In this document: piece after piece, positions 14,001 to 21,109 of the stretch
How positions within the stretch are numbered: the first letter of the stretch is position 1
How the letters are laid out: each line of letters starts with the position of its first letter
Assembly: GCA_022414725.1 (NCBI GenBank)
Contig: CM039466.1
Location: 14,312,832 to 14,376,831 of the forward strand
Direction of reading: 5' to 3'
DNA: 64,000 bases
Source of the DNA: Microglena sp. YARC
Taxonomy: Eukaryota; Chlorophyta; Chlorophyceae; Chlamydomonadales; Chlamydomonadaceae
The notes under the pieces: model-generated
The model's database searches: none
The model's input: only the letters and a program-made list of their open reading frames with translations
Told to the model about the DNA's origin: nothing
Translations under genes and position numbers: made by a program

Positions 14001-14069
14001 GGTTTCGGCAGCCTGGATGCTGGAGGCATGCACACAAGCCAGAAGCAGCAGCAGACAGGCTGGAAGCAT
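156..14069 (-). CDS. IAH1: IAH1-like GDSL/SGNH esterase, six exons
   Basis: Isoamyl-acetate-hydrolysing-type GDSL esterase, predicted to hydrolyse short-chain esters. I assembled exons (minus strand) 13875-14069, 12207-12352, 9450-9591, 5479-5622, 3191-3300 and 156-260; junctions are GT-AG and phases agree except at the last. The product is about 280 residues, close to plant IAH1 (about 250) plus a signal peptide. Visible blocks: hydrophobic N-terminus (residues 1-20), GDSLTE with Ser42, [10 protein letters not shown] with Gly75, FFGAND with Asn105, LITPPP, and DGLH with Asp218/His221, the expected SGNH set. The start is the first ATG in frame, directly before the signal peptide. The terminal exon ends in TAG at 156-158, but its acceptor leaves it one base short of the phase set by exon 5; degenerate copies further upstream have the extra G. 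This could be an indel, an assembly error or a non-canonical acceptor. Family assignment is firm; exon 6 usage is less sure. Confidence 0.85.
560..740 (+). mobile_element. MITE with 12-bp TIRs and 9-bp target duplication
   Basis: A 181-bp element starts CAGGGTACTTCC and ends GGAAGTAACCTG, an imperfect 12-bp terminal inverted repeat. It is flanked by the direct repeat ACTGTGATA (551-559 and 741-749). A 9-bp duplication is typical of Mutator-like elements, so this is probably a non-autonomous MULE MITE. The interior is full of GCGC words. Related sequence lies at 1069-1131 (inverted, truncated) and 18801-18982. It sits inside an older dispersed repeat (see 1277-1415) in the 3' part of the esterase gene. 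Confidence 0.75.
841..1032. repeat. Short tandem duplication
   Basis: Three degenerate copies of a block containing TTTCAGGCTAGTTCAGAAG followed by a CATCATGTGCT word, spaced about 56-80 bp. No coding content is seen. It lies in the last esterase intron. Confidence 0.6.
1069..1131 (-). mobile_element. Truncated inverted copy of the 560-740 MITE
   Basis: The reverse complement reads CAGGGTACTTCCATTGACCA and continues through the AGCGCTTTAGC region of the MITE, then stops at about 1069. Only the first 60 or so bases are preserved. Confidence 0.65.
1277..1415 (+). repeat. Dispersed repeat R1 (about 135 bp)
   Basis: Contains GGCTAAAGGGACTTGCCCAA early, then a CCAAACGATCGTTTTACTGAC word and GGCCCCTGAGTTTGTGC near its end. 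Other copies: 467-559 (3' half), about 4252-4320 and 4347-4412 (5' half), 36551-36622 (5' half), and 56247-56393 (full length, inverted). Weak versions occur in the 43-47 kb array. No terminal repeats or coding potential are visible; it could be a SINE or an old transposon. Confidence 0.7.
1623..1723 (+). repeat. Dispersed repeat R2
   Basis: Nearly identical to 36102-36200: both read through CACTGGGCTAAGCCC, GACAGTTCTGGACAGCG and ACACACCAGGTTGCATTAGC. The fuller copy starts at 36072. The 5' part occurs inverted at 15903-15982 and partially at 22628-22665 and 42840-42900. Function unknown. Confidence 0.7.
1974..1994 (-). repeat. Interstitial telomere-type tract (CCCTAAA)n
   Basis: About three CCCTAAA units. 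Similar TTTAGGG tracts occur in the exon 4 acceptor-side array (about 5641-6300) and at 18183-18208. The unit is the plant-type telomere repeat; these are short internal tracts, not a chromosome end. Confidence 0.6.
2320..3190 (-). repeat. Tandem copies of esterase exon 5 3' edge plus donor
   Basis: Six direct repeats of about 135 bp. On the minus strand each repeats the last 60-70 bases of exon 5 (encoding variants of [10 protein letters not shown]), the exon-end CTCAA with a GTGAGG-type donor, and adjoining intron. The functional exon is 3191-3300. The period is not a multiple of three and most copies carry stops, so the minus-strand frames crossing the block are not independent genes. Confidence 0.85.
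3301..3900 (-). repeat. Tandem copies of esterase exon 5 5' edge plus acceptor
   Basis: About four repeats of roughly 137-150 bp. On the minus strand each has a pyrimidine/AG acceptor followed by degenerate versions of the exon 5 start and the DGLHLS-coding segment. With the array at 2320-3190 these flank the intact exon on both sides. Confidence 0.8.
3948..4017. repeat. (AAAT)n microsatellite
   Basis: About 60 bases of AATA/AAAT repeats. The neighbouring 4018-4610 holds two R1 half-copies and TGTATG-rich low-complexity sequence; no gene is seen there. Confidence 0.9.
4612..5136. repeat. Minisatellite of GAACATACATTAA-type words
   Basis: About 520 bp of alternating 10-12 bp words (CATACATTAA, CACACATGCACAT, CATGAACATACAT) with longer-order duplication. 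Open frames across it encode only repetitive Cys/Met/Val strings. Confidence 0.85.
5148..5222 (-). mobile_element. LINE-3'-tail-like dispersed repeat, copy 1
   Basis: Contains the imperfect palindrome ACGCCTTATTACGAGGTGT followed by GAGGGGGCCAGTCCG and TTGCTTGCACTGGGGCCAAC. Two more copies (18014-18090 and 31848-31915) have an (AAATA)n tract beside the palindrome. Read on the minus strand this is unique sequence, a short hairpin, then a T/A-rich simple repeat, the layout of many non-LTR retrotransposon 3' ends. The LINE assignment is inference; no reverse transcriptase is present. Confidence 0.5.
5218..5478 (-). repeat. Copy of esterase exon 4 3' edge plus donor, with C/CA tracts
   Basis: Minus-strand 5218-5290 repeats the exon 4 end ([18 protein letters not shown] words, then AAG and a GTGGGA donor). 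Between it and the intact exon lie poly-C and (CA)n/(CCA)n tracts. Confidence 0.75.
5623..6410 (-). repeat. Tandem copies of esterase exon 4 5' edge plus acceptor
   Basis: At least five repeats (near 5684-5776, 5845-5935, 5980-6075, 6115-6205, 6240-6400) of the first two thirds of exon 4 with its acceptor, period about 135-150 bp. The intron part of each unit carries TTTAGGG-like words. A further unit lies at 7345-7405, beyond the transposon at 6427-7293, whose insertion split the array. Confidence 0.8.
6427..7293. mobile_element. TIR transposon remnant, 27-bp perfect TIRs, TA target site
   Basis: Both ends read inward as CCGTACTGCTCTCAAAATTT followed by AACGGTT, a perfect 27-bp inverted repeat, with TA on each side (6425-6426 and 7294-7295). 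The 867-bp interior is non-coding and repeats TTTGACGG words near both ends. TA duplication and TIR length suggest a non-autonomous Tc1/mariner-type element; the superfamily is inference. Confidence 0.8.
7405..7640. other. Mixed insertion debris
   Basis: Contains the palindrome GCGTCGCATGCGACGC (7412-7427) and a CGGTCGGTCG-rich stretch resembling the interior of the MITE at 10786-11106. No gene recognised. Confidence 0.35.
7671..7823. repeat. 21-bp minisatellite
   Basis: About seven near-perfect units of TCCTGCTACCCCTGTACTGTA. The unit is a multiple of three, so several frames stay open. The GCTACCCCTG word also occurs in the exon 3 donor-side units to the right, so the minisatellite probably grew from them. 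Confidence 0.85.
7840..9420 (-). repeat. Tandem copies of esterase exon 3 3' edge plus donor
   Basis: On the minus strand at least seven units (near 7845-7905, 8325-8390, 8450-8515, 8590-8650, 8730-8775, 8865-8935, 9310-9365) repeat the last 45-60 bases of exon 3 ([13 protein letters not shown] region, then AAATGG) followed by a GTG/GTA donor and intron sequence. Period is about 135 bp. A 350-bp insertion (7929-8278) and a G-run (9234-9271) interrupt the array. The functional exon is 9450-9591. Confidence 0.85.
7929..8278. other. About 350-bp insertion inside a repeat unit
   Basis: Neighbouring units run directly from GTTAACTGG to CTACCCCTGCAC; here the unit is split by unrelated sequence beginning near GTGAGCGGCGAGCTCAC. 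I see no clear TIRs, target duplication or coding frame. It is probably an unclassified mobile element. Confidence 0.45.
9592..10780 (-). repeat. Tandem copies of esterase exon 3 5' edge plus acceptor
   Basis: Seven extra units of 168-172 bp. On the minus strand each has a pyrimidine-rich tract, CTACACAG or a similar acceptor, then exon 3 start words encoding variants of [11 protein letters not shown] and IVEFIRKKG. The distal unit (10739-10778) has a good acceptor but a frameshift further on; the unit joined to a complete exon is 9450-9591. Long minus-strand frames over this block are concatenated exon fragments. Confidence 0.85.
10786..11106. mobile_element. MITE, GGGAACGGC family, TA target site
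   Basis: Ends read GGGAACGGCAATATGAT and, inverted from the right, GGGAACGGCGATTTGAAATC, flanked by TA. The interior is rich in ATCATATGAT palindromes and holds a 32-bp C-run. Relatives: 12693-12791 (partial), 22699-22835 (partial) and 34560-35641 (expanded). It lies between exon 2 and exon 3 of the esterase. Confidence 0.8.
11130..11500. repeat. About 60-bp tandem repeat
   Basis: Six units mixing GATGTGAATGCGAGGGCTGA and GATCACATGGATCA words. Open in several frames; no relation to a flanking exon was seen. Confidence 0.8.
11507..12075 (-). repeat. Tandem copies of esterase exon 2 3' edge plus donor
   Basis: Four or five units of about 135 bp (near 11508-11556, 11669-11718, 11805-11850, 11940-11990 and a stub at 12059). 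On the minus strand each repeats the GGAGCCAACGATGCG (GANDA) exon end followed by a GGGTAGGTGG-type donor. Intron parts are (GGT)n/(GAT)n rich. The functional exon is 12207-12352. Confidence 0.85.
12365..12650. repeat. Simple repeats (GGTT)n and (CA)n
   Basis: TGGTTGTT/TTGG tract to 12460, then CA-rich sequence. No gene is seen. Confidence 0.8.
12651..13874 (-). repeat. Tandem copies of esterase exon 1 3' edge plus donor
   Basis: Seven units at about 12651-12690, 12790-12828, 13036-13072, 13258-13325, 13395-13455, 13560-13625 and 13738-13800. On the minus strand they encode decayed versions of [14 protein letters not shown] followed by the exon end and a GTG donor. Units nearest exon 1 are longest and best preserved; those near exon 2 are shortest. 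Intron parts are (CA)n tracts. Confidence 0.85.
12693..12791. mobile_element. Partial GGGAACGGC-family MITE
   Basis: Matches the interior of 10786-11106 in inverted orientation (TAGTCAGACTGCCGGCATCA and ATCATATGAT words). The ends are degraded. Confidence 0.5.
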
Positions 14070-14395
14070 GGTCACTTGGGCAGCAGCAGCAGCGACAGCA
14101 ACAGGGGTCTCTTTCCACAAGCCTTGCTTGGTACCCAGTTTTTTGTTTCAACTTTTGTCGTGCCCCTGGTCCAGCAAGCAGTCAAGCCAAGCCACCCAGT
14201 GTCTGTTTTTTCCCCTCCTGTTGGTCTGCGTGCCACAGTTCACTGGTCCGGGGGGAACCTACTAGGCTAAAGGGACTAAGTTGTCTGTGGAGCGCACTTT
14301 AGCTGGCCTGAGGTCTGAGTTACAACTAGGAAAATGTGGTACTAAGCAGTACTAGAACAATCTAGGCAATCTGGGTAATCGATCGTCAACGCGCA
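14070..14395. promoter_or_regulatory. Divergent intergenic region upstream of the esterase
   Basis: About 325 bp between the esterase ATG (minus) and the small plus-strand frame at 14396. No TATA box is evident. A weak R1-like word (GGCTAAAGGGACT) lies at about 14265-14280. Confidence 0.3.
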
Positions 14396-14554
14396 ATGGA
14401 CCCAAGAAGCGAATATGGTCAACTGTTACAGCTTCTCCCGAGGAAAATGGCTCGATTGGGGAATCGGACAGCACTTTTGATTATCTTCGTCTCTGGCCTG
14501 GCTGCCTGCGCAGTATCTGCCTGGAAAACCTATCCGAGTAGACGGAAGTCGTGA
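14396..14554 (+). CDS. Possible small single-pass membrane protein, 52 aa
   Basis: ATG to TGA frame of 52 codons. A basic N-terminal half (second Met at residue 18, MARLGNR) is followed by one hydrophobic helix (about residues 26-43) and a basic tail (SRRKS). This resembles tiny mitochondrial inner-membrane proteins, but I cannot name a family. It could also be a first exon or chance. Confidence 0.35.
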   Translation: MDPRSEYGQLLQLLPRKMARLGNRTALLIIFVSGLAACAVSAWKTYPSRRKS

Positions 14555-15230
14555 ACAGCGGATGTCAGCGAGCGGAGAAAAAGGAAAAGATAACTAACGC
14601 ACAATCGGAGCAGTGACGTTCGAATAATGGCAGGAATGGGTATCAGGATTTGGGGGATTCGTTTTTTAACCGTTTGATGATGTGAATGACGTGGATGGTG
14701 GTTTCGGATGCGGATTTGTACTACATGTGTAGATGAGAGCTGACCAGATCAGGGGGTTCTGTGAGGTGCTGCATGAAGCACGAGTGCCAAATTATGCACC
14801 TTCTCGTTTTAGGGTGCTATGTTTGAGTCTTTTGGGGTTGCTTTGGGGGGCCAAAACATCTGCTGGTAGGCACACCACAGGCTACTATAACAGTAGGAGC
14901 GCCTGTTGGTATCCTGCAATGTATTGTACATCTTCGAACCCCTCTCTGACCTGACCATTATTTATTTTGTTTCAACAATCTACAACAATCTACAACAATC
15001 TACAACAAGGCATTGTTTGCGCCCACCTCCTCCGCGAGTTATTATACGCCGCTGCTGCAGCTACGTCTTGCCTTCCTGCCAGCTCTGACGCCAAGAGCCG
15101 GGAGGCCACCCGCTTACGTCCATAGATCAGGAGAAATTGTGAATCTTGACGGGATATTGACCGAAAAACCCAGCAAGCTTGCTCACCAGGCGCGCTCGGG
15201 AAGTTCGCCCTCACTCACTAAGATCATTCG
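14555..15230. other. No recognised gene
   Basis: Unremarkable sequence before the next gene. It holds a triplicated CTACAACAAT word at 14980-15005. It probably contains the promoter and 5' UTR of the gene at 15231. Confidence 0.4.
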
Positions 15231-16574
15231 ATGTTTTTGAAGCCACGCCAATCGGCGTCCTCCTTCCCCCTCTCCGACAGAAACTTGTCACCAAAACCTC
15301 GCTCCGCCTCATTTCACTGCTCCAGCTCACTCGTTGCTGACGCATACCCCCAGACCACTGCATCCGAGGCTGTCCACTCCTCGAGCCAAGCACGCAACGC
15401 CAACTGTGGATTCACTTCTGTTGCGGCCCAGCAGCTTGTCTTCTCTCCAACTGTTCTAAATTCCCCAGCTGTCGTCTCTCCACCTATTTTAAGCGCCCGA
15501 GCTGCCATGGTGCCAACCCCTAAGCGAGTCGATGCTGTGGAGGTCCACAATGCATCCGCCTCGGCCGTGTCCATCACCATCACATTCGATGATCAGGTCA
15601 GTGGGGTAGTAGGGTTTGCCCTACGTCATCCTGCACCTGTTCAGGTTGTTAAACAGGTGTCCAGTGTGCTAAACACCTGTTCAACACCAACATGTTTAAC
15701 CAATGATGTACATAAACAGGTGCGTAACACCTTGAACACCTGTTTAACACCCTGCACATATGTTTAACACCCTGGACATCTGTTTGACCACCTGAACAGG
15801 GTGCAGGCTGACGTAGGGTTGAGTCTACAAGAACTTCTTTTTCCGGGTGCAAGCCACAGCTTCTAGACAGATCCCTTGGTGGGTGTTTTGCACCTTGAAG
15901 CTGACACAATCAGCTGTCCAGAAGTGCTGAAATAGTTCGCTGCACCCCAGTGGCTGGCTCAGTGAGCTGCCTAGAAGCTGGTAAGAAAAGTCAAAAATAA
16001 AAGCCCTCCCTTGAATAATCAAGATACCCTGCAGTTCCTCGTCCCCAAAATATCTGGGGACTGCCTAGAAGCTGGTAAGAAAAGCCGTGCCTCAAATAAG
16101 CTAGATACCCTGTGGGTGCCCCCCCACCCACCACACACCCACCACCCACACACAAACACACACAAATGCACGGGGGCTGCATAGAACTGTTAATAAAAGC
16201 CGAAAAGAAAAGCCCTGCCTCAAATAATCAAGATACCCTGTGGTCGCCCCCCCACCACACACACACACCATGCCCACCCCACCCATGCATTAACGTATGG
16301 GGACTGCCTAGAAGCTGGTAAGAAAGCCGTGCCTCAAATAATCATAATACCCTGTGTGCCCCCCCCCCCCACCCCACACACACACACGCACATCAGACAC
16401 ACAAAAAAACGTATGGGGGCTACCTAGAAGCTAGTAAGAAAAAGCCCTGCCTCAAATAATCAAGATGCCTTTGTTGCCCCCACCCCACCCCACGCACACA
16501 CAAAAATGCATGGGGTCTGCTTAGAAGCTGTTCAAAATAGTCCTGCCTTGAATGATCAATGTATCCTGCAGGTT

Positions 16575-16617
<43 letters not shown>

Positions 16618-19600
16618 AAGTGTCTGGGGGCTGCCTAGAATTTGGTAGGAAAAAGCCATGCCTCAAATAATCAAGATACACTGTGGGTGCTCCCCCACCC
16701 ACCACCCACCCACCCCTACCCCACCCCACCCCACCCCACCCACACAAAAATACGTATGGGGGCTGCCTAGAAGCTGGTAAGAAAAGCCGAAAAGAAAAGC
16801 CCCGCATCAGGAGCCATGCATAAATATGGGATTTGGGTTGTAGGGGTCGTGTGTAGGGTTGTTCAAAACTTTTCGCATCTCAAACACAGATTTCAGTGGA
16901 TCCATTACGTTTGACACATAGAGTTGAGCTCATTAGACGTAGATTTGATCTGCATTTCATAAGCCCGAATCTAAGCCTTATAAGCTCACCAGACGTAAAT
17001 TTGATCTACATTTCAGCATCCAACATCTAAGTCTCATGAGCTCATCCGACAAAAAATTGATCTACATTTCATAAGCCAAAATCAAAGTTGCATGAGCCCA
17101 TCAGACGTAAATTTGATCTGCATTTCATCATCCAAAATCAATGTCTCGTGAGCTCATCAGACCTGAATTCGATGTACCTTTCATAAGCCAAAATCAAAGT
17201 CTCACCAGGCGTAGATTTGATCTACATTTCATAAGCCAAAATATATTTCTGATGAGCTCATCATACGAGGGTTTGAGCTCATCAGACGTACATTTGATCT
17301 ACATTTCAGCATCCAAAATCTATGTCTCGTGAGCTCATCAGACCTGGATTTGATCTACATTTCATAAGCAAAAATCGAAGTCTCATGAGCTAACCAGACG
17401 TAAATTTGATATGCATTTCATAAGCAAAAATATATGTCTCAAGCGCTCATCAGACAGGGCTTTGAGCTCATCAGACGTAGATGTGCTGTACATATGCCAA
17501 AATATAACGTACATTTGATGGAAATTTCACAAGCCAAAAGGTATGCCTCAAGAGCTCATCAGATCATTGACACCTGGGATGTCAATCTCAAAACGTAGAT
17601 TTTGATATTGACAGCTACGACGTCAATCTCAAACCGTAGATTTTGATTTTGACAACTGGTACGTCAAAACGTTTGTCCATGAGAACTTACATTGTCCCTG
17701 AATAAATAAATAAATACATAAATAAATATATAGTACACCTTATTACGAGGTGTACTATTATTTGTGAACACACCTGGTAGTGTCCATGAGAACTTAGATG
17801 GTCCTTGAATAAATACATAAATTAATAGTGCGCCTTATTACGAGGTGTATTATTATTTGTGAACACACCTGGTTGTGTCCATGAGAACTTACATGGTCCT
17901 TGAATAAATACATAAATAAGCAGTATGCTTTATTACAAGGCTTGCTATTATCTTTGAACAACCTTAGTTATGCCCATGAGAACTTACATGGTCTATGAAT
18001 CAAAAATAAAAATAGTACGCCTTATTACGAGGCGTGAGTTTGAGGGGGACAGCCCGTTGCCTTGCATTAGGGCCAAACACCAAGGGTCCATGAAAACACT
18101 ATATTCCAGGGGTTGGGTGGTTGGGTTGTGTTGGGTTCAGTGGTTTTGCAAAGGGGTGTGTGGGTTTAGTTGGGGACTTGTTTAGGGTTTAGGGTTTAGG
18201 GTTAAGGGAGGTCATGGATTGGGGCTTGGGGGTCATGTTGAATACATGCTGGGTGCCCAAGAATCCCTGCTTTGGGGTTTTAAGCACATTAATAATTGAC
18301 GTTTTACTGGCGTTTTACGCTTGTTTGTTTAGATACAGTATCGAGATCTACGAAATATATATGTATAACATTTGTATGATTAGAAACATATGTCAATATT
18401 ATTTGTCTGTTTAGAAATACATCTTTGTAACAGGTGTATTTGTATAGACATATGTCAATATTATTTGTCTGTTTAGGAATACATCTTTATTACATGTGTA
18501 TTGTTATAAACATATGTTTATATTATTTGTATGCTTCTAAAAATATGTGTATATTATTTGTATGTTTATAAACATATGTTATTGTGATATTATTCCCATG
18601 TTTCTATCCATGGATTCGAGGTGAAGGACAAAACTGAGATCACCGAGACCGAGCAGATACCAGCCGGTGAAATAAAACTGTTTTATGTACCAAGTTGAAA
18701 GAACAAGACATCATCTACGGTTTGCAAACGCAACAATATGTGTTTATATATTTTTTGTTTCAATCTAGTATGGATGCAGATGAAAGACATGACTGAGATC
18801 AGGGTATTTCAAATGGCCAAATTGGCCAGCGCTTTAGCGCACTTGAAAAGAAAAAAACTGCGCTTTGTAGTGCAAAAAGCGCAAACAATGCTTGCAGCGC
18901 CCACAAGGGGTTGCAAAAAACTGCGCTTAAAGCGCAGAGGGGGTCAAAAAGTCAGCGCTCAAAAGCGCAAAAGCACGCGCTTTGAAAGACATGACTGAGA
19001 TCACAAAGAGCGAAGAGATATCACTCGGTGAAAGCAAACTGTTTGCTAAACAAACTTGAAAGAATAAGAAATGTACAAACTGTTTGCTAAACAAACTTGA
19101 AAGAATAAGAAATGTACGGTTTGCAAACAAACTTCCGTACATTATTAATATGTTTCTGTTTATGGATTCCAAGTGAAGGACAAGACTGAGATCACCGAGA
19201 CCGAAGAGATACCAGCCGGTGAAAGCTACCTGTTTGCTAAACAAACATGAAATAATCAGAAATCTACGGTTTGTAATCAATATATTTAGGGAGCGGCAGG
19301 TAGCCCTAACCCCAGCCAAAAGTAGGACTAATAGTCCTTATAGCTGGGATAGTCCTAATAGCTGGGAGCTAACTTAGCCAAATGTAGCCATTGAAAATCT
19401 TACCATGAGAAAGGGTAGGTCGCGACAGGCTTCGGATTACCTTGCTGTATGAACGGAATCACGCTACGCGAATGCGAAATTCGGATTCCTTGTGAAAAGC
19501 TATGCAAAATCGGTACCAAATAGCAACTTCGAGGACAAGTTACCGACATTAATAGCTCGAATCCAGCTATGCGAGCACGGCAGGTAGTGCTAGGTAGCGC

Positions 19601-20260
19601 CAGTAGAGCTAGGTAGCGCTATCCAGCTACCCCCCCCCCCCCCCCTGCCGCTCCCTAAATATGTTAATCTTACTTGTATGTTTCCATGGACATAGGTGAA
19701 GGACAAGACTGAGATCACCGAGACCGAAGAGATACCAGCCGGTGAAAGCAAACTGTTTGGAGAAAAAATTCTAGATATGGGCTCTTGGACGGTAAGCTGC
19801 TGTTCTATACTTCATCACCCACCCACACAGCCACCCACACAGCCACACCACACACAAACATACAGCCACACACATAGAAATTCTAGGTATGGGCTCTTGA
19901 ATGGTAAGCTGCTGCTTGTGGTGGTTGGGGGAAGGAAGTGTTGGAGGTCGTGTGTCTGTGGGTGGGGGGAGGGGGGGGGGGGGGGGGGGGGGGGTTAAGG
20001 TGGGGTGGTTCTGGAGCACTGCTAAAATTCTGGATATTGGCTCTTGGACGGTAAGCTGCTGCTTGTGGTGGTTGGGGGAAGGAAGTGTTGGAGGTTGTGT
20101 GTTGGGGGGGGGGGGGGGGGGGGAGGGGGGCTGAGGGATTAAGGTGGGGTGGTTCAGGAGCACTGCTAAAAAGACTGCTAAAATTATGTATATGGGCTCT
20201 TGGATGGTAAGCTGCTGGTTGTGGTGGTTGGGGGAAGGAAGTGTTGAAGGTTGCGTGTGT

Positions 20261-20291
<31 letters not shown>

Positions 20292-21074
20292 GAGCTGAGG
20301 GGTTAAGGTGGGGTGATTCAGGATCACTGCTAAGCTGGCGATGCCAGCTGTCAGATGCACTAGCTTGCACTAGGTTTGATTTAGTTGTAGCTGCGCTAGA
20401 GGGCACTACTCCGCCACTTCCACCCACATCCGGACCACCCACCCCAAACTAAACAACACCAACCCACGCACCAACATCAAACCCAAGCCCACAAACACCA
20501 ACACCACCCAAACCAAGTCCAAATCATCATCAATATAAATTGTAATCTCATCGTCATCAATCCAAATCACCGTCTTAATCATCATCATCATAATTATTAT
20601 GATCACCACCAGCACTGTCATCATCATCATAATCATCACCACCACCAGCATCGGCATCATAATCATAATCACCACCAGTCACCACCACCAGCATCATTGT
20701 CGTCATCATCATCACCAGTTCACCATCAGCTTCATCGTATGCATCATCGTAATCATCACCACGACCACCAGAGCCGTCCTCATCATCATAATCATCACCA
20801 CCACCAGCATCGTCATCATAATTATAATTATAAACATAATCATAATCACCGCCACCAGCAGCAGCATCGCTGTCCTCATCATCATAATCATCATCGTATG
20901 CATCATCATAATCATCACCAACACCACCATCATTGTCGTCATCATCATCATAATCACCAGCATCGCTGTCTTTGCCATCATTATCATTATCATCATCATC
21001 ATCATCATCATCATCATAATCATAATCATAATCATAATCACCACAACCACCAGCACTGTCGGCATCATCATCAT

Positions 21075-21109
<35 letters not shown>

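Noticed and set aside
12651..14069. A tandem family of GDSL esterase genes
   Set aside because: Only one copy has the signal peptide and complete GDSL block; the others are 3' exon ends of 35-70 bp with donors.
18183..18208. Chromosome end or telomere
   Set aside because: Only about three TTTAGGG units, inside an intron with gene sequence on both sides.
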